Of a stretch of 53,700 bases of DNA, positions 13,601 through 25,014 are shown piece after piece; the stretch's first letter is position 1; the number at the start of each line of letters is the position of its first letter. The DNA lies in the NCBI GenBank assembly GCA_905250885.1, contig CAJNOQ010000357.1, forward strand, positions 1 through 53,700, in the 5' to 3' direction. The translations under genes and the position numbers were made by a program. Below the pieces are notes generated by a model. That model worked only from the letters and a program-made list of their open reading frames with translations, was not told where the DNA came from and did not search any database. This DNA comes from Didymodactylos carnosus (lineage: Eukaryota > Rotifera > Eurotatoria > Philodinida > Philodinidae).

Positions 13601-14457
13601 AACAATAGATATTAGAACGAATACCATCTATTCACAGTTTTATCATCTTTATTGGTGAAAAAAAAAAGAAACACAAGAAAAAGATGCTGGTGTGACTACT
13701 TTTACTTGATATCATCTCTCAACATGGCAGTAGATATATCGCGTTAGTTTGACCTTTTAACAAAGAATGATAATAGGTATTACTATGAGAAATATTGACA
13801 GCTATGCATGCACATCGACATTGATCATAATAATCTAGTCACATAATCTTATAGTGCGTGCGCTTCAAGGCGCAAAAAGGAGAACGTGTAACTAGCTTGT
13901 GCCATATTGTTATCATTATTATTTTTATTATACAACATATTTGATAGGAATACGGAAATATTTAGCGATATAAAAGAGAAGTGTTAACACTGTTCTTAAT
14001 TTACTAATAATTTGTACAAGTGCATACAATAGAGCAATAAATCTTACAATGAATGATGTTGACTGACTGCACAATCGATAATAACATTTATTCGATGATA
14101 TGAAAGACCTCTATAGTTACAGTGAAAATTTTAGTTAGATCTTTTGAATCTGAGATATGATACAAGCAAAACTGTGGAATATTTCTGTAAAATTTTATAG
14201 ACTTTTTAGTGCATCTCTATTCTATTTTTTTAAGCTTACGAGACAACTGAACAATGCGATAAATTCATTTTCTACTACTGTCTATTAACCGTATAATACT
14301 AGCAAATCAAAGATAAATGTTGTCTTTCAGCCCCAATTCTGGGTAAAAATATACTTTTTAATTCATTCATTTCATTTTTCCTATTGATATACAGAAATCA
14401 TCAAGAAATAAATCATCATACCTTTGCTGTCGTCGTCATTATGTACCACAAGGTGAT
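4608..14457 (-). CDS. Musashi/DAZAP1-like RNA-binding protein (RRM), 5' part; gene runs off the left edge
   Basis: Exons in transcript order on the minus strand: 14457-14422 (tentative), 13517-13424, 10548-10351, 5212-5144, 5077-5037, 4951-4870 and 4692-4608. All junctions have GT/AG sites and the frame is continuous through every one. The 10548-10351 exon encodes a His/Tyr/Pro- and Ser-rich low-complexity N-terminus. Next comes an acidic run (AEDDDDDEDDG), then an RRM with RNP2-like KMFIGGLSWQT and RNP1 RGFGFITF. The RRM ends in VDKVLAKEQHMLDEKQ at a donor (4607), so a second RRM and the C-terminus should lie beyond the window. MFIGGLSWQT favours the Musashi/Rbp6 group; DAZAP1 and hnRNP 27C are close alternatives. 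Family members bind mRNA and regulate translation. The likely start is ATG at 13503, inside the second exon. The first two exons join in frame but are less certain. Introns of 2.9 and 5.1 kb are unlike the neighbours' short ones. Confidence 0.75.
5213..10350. other. 5.1-kb intron of the RNA-binding-protein gene
   Basis: No coding exon was found between the low-complexity exon and the acidic exon. It contains the 339-bp hAT-like MITE at 6101-6439, a GAT run near 8997-9017, a TTC run near 9283-9304 and otherwise AT-rich unique-looking sequence. Confidence 0.6.
6101..6439. mobile_element. hAT-like MITE (CAGAGATGGGC family), copy 1
   Basis: The left end reads CAGAGATGGGCAACTTC. The right end is the inverted ...CCAATCTCTG. 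The 8-bp flanks GATTCGGT (6093-6100) and AATTCGAT (6440-6447) agree at 6 of 8 positions, as for an old hAT target duplication. The interior is built of GAGTTG/AGTTGGAGT-type short repeats. The element has the same end sequence and the same style of subterminal repeats as the copy at 35640-36130. There is no coding capacity. Confidence 0.75.
10549..13423. other. 2.9-kb intron of the RNA-binding-protein gene
   Basis: No exon was recognised. The short frames here lack protein-like composition. The only structure noted is the foldback element at 12174-12293. Confidence 0.5.
12174..12293. repeat. Short foldback element with CTTAAG motifs
   Basis: The ends are imperfect inverted repeats: GCCGTATCACAAAAAAGTTA on the left and, reading inwards from the right, GTCGCATCACGAAAAAACTT. 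Several AACTTAAG/ACTTAAGTC motifs lie in the interior. At about 120 bp, the element would fold into one imperfect hairpin, as small MITEs do. No clear target duplication was found. Confidence 0.6.
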
Positions 14458-14498
14458 CTAATTATTCTTGTTTCTTTTTTCAACCATTTTAGAATAAA

Positions 14499-15208
14499 AT
14501 GAAATTATCCACTACAGATATCATCTTTTTAGTAACAATATTAATCATGGTGGTGGATGAAGGTAGCTATTAATTCTCAATTTTTGACCTTATTCTTTAA
14601 ATTCCTTGAATTTTTATTGAGAAATCAAATAAATTTTTGTTTTAATTTCATGAAGTTTTTCTGGCCGCCGGTTATTGTTATCAATGTAATTCTCGAAATT
14701 CTGCATGTGGAATGCAAGTAAATGAAACGTTAAAGCTAGATGGGACACCATGCAATGGTCAATGTTATACAAGACTAAATCAGGATGATAACGGGGGTAG
14801 CAAGACGACAAAAAACATCTAAACACCGTCTATAATTATTTTTGTATTTCGTTTCAGTAATTTATCGTGGATGTTCTTGGGAGCATGGATTTATGACATT
14901 GCAGCCTGCTGATATGCTAATAGTTGAAAGACATTCTGTCTGGGTCTTTTGTGATACATCCTAGTGAGTATTAATCGTTTTCTATATCGTATATTTTTCA
15001 ATTTATTTTGTTGTAGTTGTAACGTCGAAGCAACATCACTATTGAACAGTGAATATATTTGTTCATGAATAAAATATTTGTATTAAATACTGTTTATTTA
15101 GGTATCTGTTGGCAACCAATTTGTAGTTTATTAACTTTTCCGCAAGACTGTGAATTAACAAATGTTGATATAACATGTGGAATTGAATGTGGCAATGAAT
15201 TGTGTTAA
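14499..15208 (+). CDS. Small secreted cysteine-rich protein (Ly6/quiver-like?)
   Basis: Five exons (14499-14562, 14656-14796, 14858-14963, 15017-15048, 15102-15208) join in frame through GT/AG introns of 53-93 nt and give a protein of about 149 residues. The first exon plus the start of the second encode a hydrophobic signal peptide (IIFLVTILIMVV...VFLAAG). The mature chain begins YCYQCNSRN and contains about 14 cysteines, with features such as GTPCNGQCY, YRGCSW and ITCGIECGNELC at the end. The opening CYxC and the later RGC recall Ly6/quiver three-finger proteins, but the spacing is not a clear match. No GPI-type hydrophobic tail is present, so it is probably secreted. A 3' splice acceptor (AG at 14491-14492) lies six bases before the ATG. 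Reading through the fourth exon's donor would instead stop at 15066. Confidence 0.7.
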
Positions 15209-16000
15209 GAAAAAAAGATGAATTTACTCAATATAAAATCATTTTCATTTTTATTTTTGTTTTATTTTGTGAATTCAATTGGAAATAGAGTATAATTTGT
15301 GTAGGAGATATTTTATTGATTGATTAGACGCTTGGTAATTGAAGTCATATCAAGTAATAGAATTCAGTAATTTAACAGTAAAAAGCAATAGTTTTTTCTC
15401 TGCTAAGAAATATTTCATATACTTGTTATTTGAAATCTTCTTCTGTCAATTTGCTCATTTATTTATGAATTAAAACAAAACATGAAAAAATCAAAGATTA
15501 AATGACAAAAGTTCAATGAATTATGAACAAATTGAGAAAGAATTTCAATTACTAAAAAAAAGAAATTTAAAACAGAAACTAAAACTGAAGCAGAAGAAGA
15601 AACTTCTATATCCTTCTATTCTAATATAATCAGTTGAATAACATTTAAACGAAAGAAATATTTACTTATTTTTTTCTAACGAATTAATCTCTCGCATAAC
15701 TTCAACTATGTATCATCGATCCTTTATTGAGTGTTTGTTTACTTCTCAATATTATTATTTGCATATATATATATATATATGTATTATATATGTTCATATG
15801 ATATACCAAGTAGATATGTGCCATTCGTTTGAACTTAATTTGGAAGAAAAGAATCAGAAAATAGAAAGAAATTATAAAAACCGTTTTTGTTTAAATAAGT
15901 TACACTATCCTATTTTGTATTTTCGAAGAACCATCCATTTCACGTGATAAACAAATAAAATAAAACAACAACAACATATAATTAACAATATATAAATAAA
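15209..16000. other. Intergenic DNA between convergent genes
   Basis: AT-rich, with a short TA run near 15763-15780. It separates the 3' ends of the cysteine-rich gene (+) and the Gly/Tyr/Gln-rich gene (-), so it should hold both 3' UTRs. No further gene was seen. Confidence 0.6.
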
Positions 16001-19000
16001 TTAGTAATTAATTCTAACGGGAATTGGTCCTGGCCCAAAGCCTTCTGGTGGTAAATTTCTGATATCACCCATTGGTATCGATCCAAATGATCCATTTCGT
16101 TGAAGACCAGATACATGACTGGCAGCAGAGTTTGAACGATGAATACCAACACCACCATCACCATTTGAATACATTTGTAAACCCTGCACTTGATTTGTTT
16201 TATCAACAATGTCAAATGCTGGTCGTCCATAACGTCGTCTAAAAGAAAAATAATTGTGTTAAAACGTTTGTATCACCTTAAAATATGCTTACAATAGATT
16301 GGGTGGATCAGTTTTTTGCCAAAATGGATTAACGGCCGTATCTAATACTTCGATTTGTGGTGGACGTGGACCAATGGGATCCGGTCCAAATGATTCACAA
16401 TGTGGAAGATTTAATCCAGAGCCAGATCGATGAAATTGTTGTTCTACACTGGATGCTGAATGACTTTGTGGATATTGTTGCTGTTGAAATTGATTTGGTA
16501 TAACCATATCGATAACAGTTGGTGGTGCACTTTGTGTTTGATAAACGGCTTCGTTTGATGTTGCATACTGATTATCAACATGGGTAGGCATATAGCCATA
16601 ACTTAAACCACCCGCATAATTTGCACATCGTCCACCGTAGGCAACTGGTAAATTATCTCGATAAACATACTCTTCACGAACCACTTGAGGACCACACTGT
16701 ACTTTTGCTGCTGCACGAATTGGTACAGGAACAGGTCTTTCACGATCGATGATGATAGGACGTTGGGTGACTGGTACAGGACGATCGACTAACACTGGTC
16801 GAGCAACATGAATTATTTGAGGACGAACAATAACTCCTAAAAAATTAATTTCAATATATACTATTAAGCAACAATTATCAAAAAATAAAACTCACGTTCA
16901 CGTGGAACAAACACAGGTTTAATGACTGGAACGTAAACATTGCGTGGAACATAGACAACGTTCGGGGCTCCACCTGAGGATACACCTGAGGGACCTGGTT
17001 GCTGTTGTGGGCCACGAGGCATGTAAAATACAGGTTGAATTGGTTGAACGATAACTTTCACTTCGCCACCGCCACCAACAACGCCACCTGTTTGTATGGG
17101 GCCTGGTGTCGATGTTCCCCCTTCCGATTGTGTTCCTTTTTCTCGTTGATATGTACGCCATGCAATTTCATTGCCATGTATTTCAGTTTGAGTTTCTAAA
17201 ATCGATTAAATACTGTAAAAAGTGGTATGTAAATAATGTAAACAATGAACTTCTGCATATTCATATTTAAAGAATAACTGAATAAACTGATTATTTTATG
17301 CAAATACTTCACCTCCATCATGACCAGTCCAATGATATTTAATTGATTCCCGGCCTGGCCCAACCGGTTGGTGATGAGATATTCGTCTGTAAAGAAAAAC
17401 ACAGTTTAAAATTGAATTTCACGTAATATACAACATGCTACCTGATGGCATCAAGAATTTCATTTCTAAATTTATCTAAATCTAATCCTGGTCTTGAACC
17501 CGATCGCGATGAACTTGATGAAGATGATTTAGCCGAATGCTGAACATAAATAATTTGTATATTCAAGTAAGTTTAGTTTTTATGAAGTAGTTCTTACGGC
17601 TCTCGTTCTTTTTTGCCACACTTCAATTATTGTTGGTCTTGTGGAGACTTCTTCAATAACTTCGTTACTAAACATTAGATTTTTTTATATAAGCGGAATA
17701 TTTCGAAGAGAAAACTTACAAAGATGATCCTCCTTGTGCTCCATCAATGACAAGTTTAGGCGGGGGATATCGTGTATCTCCTAAGCCCGCTGACTGTTCA
17801 ACAATATAGTCGGCAATTAGCTGACCTTGTGGTGGTATCGGTAAACTAGCTGCTAAATTTGCCAAACCACCTCCGGAACCTGATGCACCCATTGGTCCAA
17901 TGCCTCCCAGACCCGCTCCACCAGTCATTATACCGCCACCAAGTCCAACGCTTGGCCCAAATCCACCAGTTGCCACTGGAACGGGAGCTATCGGAGCACC
18001 TGGTGGTCCTCCGGTGATAATCATTTGCCATCCGGGCGGGCATGGATTCATCGGCCGTGGAATCGGCTGAGGTACTGGTTGAGGTACTGGTTGAGGGATA
18101 GATATCGGCTGCGGGAGCATTACGGGAGTTTGTCTACCATGTGATTGACTTCGATATTCTTTGTTCACTCCTTGAATTTCAATTTTTCCCTTGTATTCGT
18201 AACCTTTTGGTGGTTTTTGACGTTGTTGTTGACCACTTCTTTCGATAAAGATCAAATCTTCGTTTATATGACCAAAGCCTCCTGCAACACCCGAATGATG
18301 CTGATGATGTCGTGTTGAGTGATCTGATTGTTCATACTGACGGTGTCGCTGGTGGTGATGATGTTTTGATTCTTGTTCTATACCACCTGGTTGTGCATCG
18401 AGTTGAGATGAACGTGACACTGAACGATGTTCGCCCAAATTTGATGTGCTTCCAACACCTTGACCAGCTGCATGAGCCTGTGCACCCAGGGTATCATCTT
18501 GACGTCGCGAATGGCGACGATGATGTCGACGGCCTGATCCTGCATAATTGGATCCGTAGCCCTGCTGCTGGAAGCCCCCACCACCCACGTTTGCATAGCC
18601 GCCTTGTTGTCCATAGCCGCCTTGTTGTCCGTAGCCGCCTTGTTGTCCATAGCCGCCTTGTTGTCCATAGCCGCCTTGCTGTCCATAGCCGCCTTGTTGT
18701 CCATAGCCGCCTTGCTGTCCATAGCCACCTTGCTGTCCATAGCCACCTTGCTGTTCATAGCCACCTTGCTGTCCATAGCCGCCTTGCTGTCCATAGCCGC
18801 CTTGTTGTCCGTAGCCACCATGAAATGGTTGGCCGTGCCCTACTATATCTTCTAAAACAAGAATCACTCGTACAACACCGTGCAACTATAGAATATTTTT
18901 AACAAAAGTTCTCACCACCATGTGTACTATGATAATGGTGATGTGTTCTGCCAACTTTGTGTATTGATTCATCTCGACTAAGAGACGAATCATCATGTCG

Positions 19001-19099
19001 TTTTCGTCGATGTTTTTTATGTGCCATACGTCCATTTTGCTGTTGAAACCCACTTACTGGCCCAAAGGGCATGAACTGAGCATATCGTGGATCAATCAT
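16001..19099 (-). CDS. Gly/Tyr/Gln-repeat and Val-Pro-rich protein, probably structural
   Basis: Eight exons (19099-18916, 18851-17720, 17667-17598, 17539-17442, 17386-17313, 17195-16896, 16836-16293, 16238-16001) join in frame to 879 residues. The basic, His-rich N-terminus ([17 protein letters not shown]...) has no signal peptide. Residues of about 74-146 are 12 copies of GGYGQQ (one GGYEQQ). Next come a His/Arg/Gln-rich stretch, a Pro-rich part ([20 protein letters not shown]), a Gly-rich part, and a Ser-rich segment with [13 protein letters not shown]. Two later exons carry Val/Pro repeats such as [18 protein letters not shown] and [14 protein letters not shown]-rich and VPV-type repeats are typical of cytoskeletal or matrix scaffold proteins (keratin ends, articulin/alveolin-like repeats), but no family is recognised. 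With no signal peptide, an intracellular scaffold is the better guess. Confidence 0.8.
18601..18822. repeat. 18-bp coding minisatellite (12 units)
   Basis: On the plus strand the unit is CCGCCTTGTTGTCCATAG with a few synonymous variants. It encodes GGYGQQ on the minus strand. One unit carries CTGTTCATA, giving GGYEQQ. The near-identity of the units points to recent expansion or homogenisation. It also keeps several other frames free of stops, creating long false ORFs on both strands. Confidence 0.95.
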
Positions 19100-19956
19100 G
19101 TTACTGCTGGTTTTGGTGTTGTCTGACTATTGTAGACAAACTCAACAATGATCTAAAATATCATGTTGGTCAGTTAGCGATACATGACTGATGAAAATTG
19201 TATGGTTTCTCATTGATTTATAGTGCGCATCTACTAGTAGTATCTTCTTCAGAAGATAATAGGAAGTCAGACTAAAAATCTCATTGTCAGAAAACCATCC
19301 AAAAAATATGAGAGATCATTTTACAGATATCTTATATGAAAAACCTAGTTAGATGTATCTGGAGAGAGAAAATGGAAATAAAAGAGTTCAGATACTCCGG
19401 CAACAAAAAATAATCTTCAAGCCAGTATTATTTCGGACGAGCTTTTAGTTTATCTGAAAGTGAGTGCAATTACTATTTTCTAAATTTTTGTTTAATTGTA
19501 TATTCAAGGTTGTCGTTCTCGAGAAACACTTTTATAATTTAACTTAGCTAGACAGCATTCAAAGACATGAAGTACATGCAATAATAGTTCTTTGTTGCAA
19601 TATCAGCACATAGTCTAAAATCTTCATACACGATAGATTAATGAAATTTTTGATTTCTATCTTTCTTCACGAAGAAATTAAATGACAGATGTACTCTTTA
19701 TATGACTCTTCGAATTAAATTTATTCGATCTCAAACAATCCTTGATGTCGTGACCAAACAAAATCTTTTATTGCGGTTTTTTCGTACTAAACCAATTTTT
19801 TTCATAATCACAAAATCATTAACGTATATCACCATTCCGGTTTAAGTAAAAATTAACTTACCTTTTCTTTCTCTCCTACACACCACCGATCAGAAAGGGA
19901 TAATGCATTGTTGATGGTAGATAGTGTACTGGCTTACGTCTATAGCCTGGGCAGGA

Positions 19957-20013
19957 AAGAGAGAGAGAGAGAGAGAGAGAGAGCAAGAGAGAGGGAGAGG
20001 AAGAGAGAGAGAA
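19957..20013. repeat. GA microsatellite
   Basis: Nearly uninterrupted GA/AG dinucleotides with a few C and GG interruptions. Confidence 0.95.
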
Positions 20014-21401
20014 AAGAAAATGATTGTTTAAAAACACTATGGTTGGTTTTTCACTTCAAGCGTATCCTCGAAATAATATTGGGTGAAAGAGATTTTTTTT
20101 CTATATATTTCGTAGGTTTTTTTCGAGGATGTTAATGCTATAGTCTTTGTATATCTTAATGACAAATATAAAAGTGATATGTGATGATGTAAAACAGAAA
20201 ATGGGGGTGTCTTCTTTTTTTATAAAAACTATGTAAGAACACTCTTAACCATATCATAGGTTGTTTATCTAAACTACTACAACATAAACACATTGTTGCA
20301 AAATAAAAGACATAAACAATGAATACTTTCTCGAGTTTTACGATTATCCAGTTTTAGGATTATAAACTAACTATTTATCTTTAATTCAAATAGATGAACG
20401 CTTATATCTAAGTGAACTCAATTGGTGATTCGAATCATACAGTATTTTTGTATTTTAAGAAGTCTTTCAGATGTTGATTGAAAAAAGTTTATCACTATTC
20501 TAAAATATTTAAAAATTAATACTTTTTCAAAAACTTACATGTTTATCTCTTAGTTTATCAAATTGTTTTCTACGAAAAAGTGAAGGACTTATTCACATTT
20601 ATTTCACATTTATTCACATCAAATTAAACGACAATCGCTAACCAAAACATTCTAATCTTTGTTTCGGTTGATCAACCGCTTATCACGGCATAATTTCTAT
20701 TTAAAAGAGTATAAAATTAGTTATCTATTTAGGAGTAGTTATTTTGTACATATTTGCCTATTTTTTTTCTGTTATTTATTTTAATAGTTTTGACAGATCA
20801 ATGCATATATAACCTTAGATATGAAGCATAGCACAAAAATATACTGCATTAACACAAATAATACATCTCAAAAGGACAGAGAATCTCAGAAATGATTGAA
20901 CTAGATACTGCAGAAGTATAAACACGAAATATCCATTTTTCATGCATGACAATTACACCTGTATTAAAAATTTAAACTTATTGATTCTACTGAATAATAT
21001 ATCACTTAAAAAGTCACATATCTGACTGTGAAATCCATATATTACAATAACTGATAAATATGCTCGCTATATGTCTTTCTCTCTACACAATTACTCACCA
21101 AATACTCGAGATCTTACTATAACATAATCTATTTCTTCACATTCAGAGTAACATTAAAGTATCCATCTGTATATTTGTGTGGTCATCTAACATCCACTCA
21201 AATAACTAGTTAATGAACAAACATTTCCCATTAAAAAAAGTGTGTGTATTTTGCGGTTAATTTGACAGCGTGCTCATGATTGACACCTGCCAAATCATTT
21301 TCATCATGTATGCGGTTAAAATAAGAACATTTGGAAAATGTTATAATCACAGGTAAAGTGATAAATCAATGAGATAAAATATAGTCAGAGATATAAAAAT
21401 C

Positions 21402-21469
<68 letters not shown>
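21402..21469. repeat. AAT microsatellite
   Basis: About 22 uninterrupted copies of the trinucleotide TAA/AAT. Confidence 0.95.
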
Positions 21470-22913
21470 TTAACAACGGTCAAAAAAACCGTAATATGAA
21501 TAGATCAATGATTAACTATGACGATATGCTCTTTTAATTTTTTACTGGATATAACACCAATAAATTGTTTATAAAACCGCATTACAGCCTAATTATGTCA
21601 AATATTTGCAACAGGTAGACGCACATGACAGATAATAATTAAAAGGATCATTTTAATTATTATTTTAACACTAGTTACAATTTACTGTAGTCGTTTAAAT
21701 AGATCAGCAAACAATGTTTAAAATAAGTTTCTATCAAGAATAGCTCAGTTTCAAATATAGCTATGGAGAAGTACTATATTTCTGCATCAAACGCACTCAG
21801 ATGTCAATAGTATTCAGTATCAAAATAAAATCTATTAATTAACGCTAACTTTATTTTGAATAAATTGAGAAATTTCTCTAGTTTTTGAGAAAAACTAAGT
21901 AACAAGATATTTAGATACATTAATTAATGCATTTGACACACTCAAACTCTCATTTACTGAGGTTACTAAATTTTCAATAGAAAACGAAACAAACAATTTT
22001 TACTAACCTCTTTTTTAATTGAACGATGTATCAAACTAGAAACGTAGCGTTGAATTTGTTTTGAGTTGATGTAAAATACGCGTATGTGTATGCGTATGTA
22101 TGTAGATCTAAAGAGATTTTAATGATGAGAGTAAATTGGTAGTCTACTTTTGAATCGACATTAAAAAATAGAGCATAGAGAAGAAATACATTTTTAATTT
22201 AATAGATAATGTGAAATCTAGACACATAAATCAATGAATACAGACACTTATGTTGGTGATACATAGTTACTCTTCATATCATCCGAGATGTCACAAAACT
22301 ATCATCGTTTCATTTCTTTTTTTGCTTCTATATCAAAAATAAAAGTCGAAATTGATAAAACTTCTCATCACAGTTCACCGTCATATCGACTAATGTCCAT
22401 ATCATCCAATAAAAACTGAATCATGAAACATGTATGTAGGACATAGACTTTTTCTCTATCAAATTTTTTATTCATTGTCTCCTTTTCTCTTCTATTTCTT
22501 TTTTTTTTCATTATTAAACACAATCAATTTATTGTAAGTACATACACACATTCATGGTTTTCAAAATCGTCAGGCGTGACGCGGTCATTATCATTTCACA
22601 TTTCATTTCTATCTGTACCGTTCGTCTCAAGTACAGATATGTTCTTTTATTTCAAATTTTTATTTCACGACGGGATTATCCTAAAGAAAAACATCTTTCT
22701 CATGTTACGATGTTTAGTTGTAATAGACTTATAAAGATATTGAAAAAAAAGTATTTTAAAATAGTAAGAATAGTGGAAACAGTTTACTAAAAAAGATCAC
22801 TGCGGTATCACTAAGACACAACAAGAGAAAACCGCAATGCATGAATAAATTTGAATTGACAATACACATTAATAAAGTATTTGTAGATACATTATTATAA
22901 AACGTCTATTATA

Positions 22914-22934
22914 TGTGTGTGTGTGTGTGTGTGT
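22914..22934. repeat. GT microsatellite
   Basis: Uninterrupted GT dinucleotides, followed by ATGTATGTGTG and a GA-rich tract. Confidence 0.9.
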
Positions 22935-25014
22935 ATGTATGTGTGAGGGAGAGGAGAGAGACGGGAAGATGGAGAGAATAATCAGGTTACAAACAAACCT
23001 AGAGATATATGTCGTTTATTTATTCATTTATTTGTCGGTTTTGATAAAAACAGAACATTAACTCTATACAATGATAAAGTTTCTTTTACTATAAACAATG
23101 CCGACCATGAATTAGGTGCGAGCACAATTAAGACCTTCATAAAATCATATAATTAAATTATTGAGCAATTAAATTCAGATTAGAGAGAACGTGAATATTT
23201 GACGTCAAATAGCAATAAAAGAGAAAAGCAAATACCTTGCCAAAACCACATTAATTTGCGGATTTGTTATATTTATCAGTTTTGTACTATAATAGTGGTG
23301 TATAGTAAAATATAAAGGTGTACGAATTAAGATATAAAAATGCGTACATTGTTTGTAGAACAGAAGGCAAGAGCAAAATATTTAAAGATAAACATGTTTA
23401 CTTTTGCAAGTAAATTATCCGAAATTGAATATATAACTAGTGACTAGTCGATAATAATCTAAAATATACAGGAGTGTGTGTCGATAAAGGTTCCATAGTA
23501 TTATTTAGTCAGGATTATTTATGTGAAACATGTAGAAGAACAAATAATTTGTTTCTTGAGAACTTTATTCGGAAACCTTTTTGTTGATGTACGTCGGCTA
23601 AAGGTTGAATTTATGTTTCGTGCAAAAATAATGAAATAAATCTCATTAATACGCTGATATTGTAGTGAACTGGAATGGAACGAAAGATAGAAAGACAGAT
23701 ACATATAGATCAAATATTGTTCACAAATCAATATTTATCGTTAGATATTTACTTTAGTGATATTACGTAATGTACTTTGATTAAAAACGTTTCTCAGTTG
23801 TCACATATTTCATCAAAATATTATTGTTGATCATTTAAAAATACGTCATTCAACAATACATTTAGAGAGTGAGTTATGAATAAATCAGTTTGAAATTTTA
23901 AAATAAATTTAATATTTTCAAAGTTCGTCATCTGTCTTTGGATGATTTTTTAGATGAAATTCTTACTGATTTGAGTGGATCTTGAAACTAACAATATATT
24001 CACCGTGTCATTATCACTCGTACCCATTCAACTACTACAAGGTGATGTTCAAAATGTGCTTAAAACATATGGAAATTGATTTCTATGTAGAAATTTGGTT
24101 TAAAGATAGGTGAAGTATGACTTTCAAAAGAATACAATTTTCTTCAGATTGTTGTTGAAGATAGCTGTGACTAACTGTTTTTAAGCAAGTGTACATTGAC
24201 CACGAACAATTTGTTTTGGTAAATATTACTTATTATTATCTACAGTATGTTATTGAATACGAGAAATATGTTACAGTGATCATTATATTAAACACAGATC
24301 AAAAGTGAAAAAAAGCAGCAGTGATGATCATTATTAATTCAAAAACGTGTTTATCATGTATCTTCTAGACTATCCTCGATTTAGAAGAGAAATATTGTTA
24401 CAAGTAGAAGTCGATCATCGTTGCCTCAATATTTAAGATAATTATCGATTGCTTTAATAAACCTCAACAGAAGATCTTCGTCAAGGTAATAAAACTAGTG
24501 AGTATAAATATCACTGAGAAATATCAATATCTCTCGTTGTTGAGTAATAATACGGTGTATGAATAGAATACTTATTCATCTGAGAATGACGTTTTCAATC
24601 TTTTTTGAGTAGACGACATACTCTACTTCAATACTACCTCGTTGTTCATAGTGTTGTTTTAAAGGTGTTCAAAAAACGCTTCATAAATTTCGTTCATCCA
24701 GTATAAATCTATAACCTTTATCTCAAGTGTACTTAATTTAGTATAACAATCCCACTGAAAGTCCAACCAAACCAATTTACATTTTTACACATCTTCTGTT
24801 ATGCTGTTATGTAAATAGTTTTACAAACTCAATAAGTCTCTTTAAAATCTTAGATGAATATTCTTAAATTAATGGTCTGTTTCTTAAAGACAATGAATAA
24901 GTTATTGAAATAAATTATTTTTTTGAAATTAAAATCCCAGTAGAGAGATAAAATTTAAGAAAAAAACGGAGTATATTAAAAAAATTATTGCAAAAATAAA
25001 AATATTGTTCATGT

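Larger units (their letters stand above)
19100..25014. other. Gene-poor AT-rich region, 5.9 kb
   Basis: It lies upstream of the Gly/Tyr/Gln-rich gene and downstream of chitin synthase, so the first few hundred bases near 19100 probably hold a promoter and 5' UTR. No exon-like frame was recognised. It contains GA, AAT and GT microsatellites, listed separately. Short frames such as 22554-22790 and 23519-23731 look non-coding. Confidence 0.55.

Noticed and set aside
18378..18821. 147-codon minus-strand frame of KAAMDS repeats
   Set aside because: Shifted reading of the same minisatellite; it does not join neighbouring exons.
18312..18902. 196-codon plus-strand frame opposite the Gly-rich exon
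   Set aside because: It is the antisense of the 18-bp repeat, which lacks stops in several frames; the minus-strand exon chain is well supported.
22554..22790. 78-codon plus-strand frame
   Set aside because: Lys/Ile-rich composition expected of AT-rich DNA, with no motif or exon partners.
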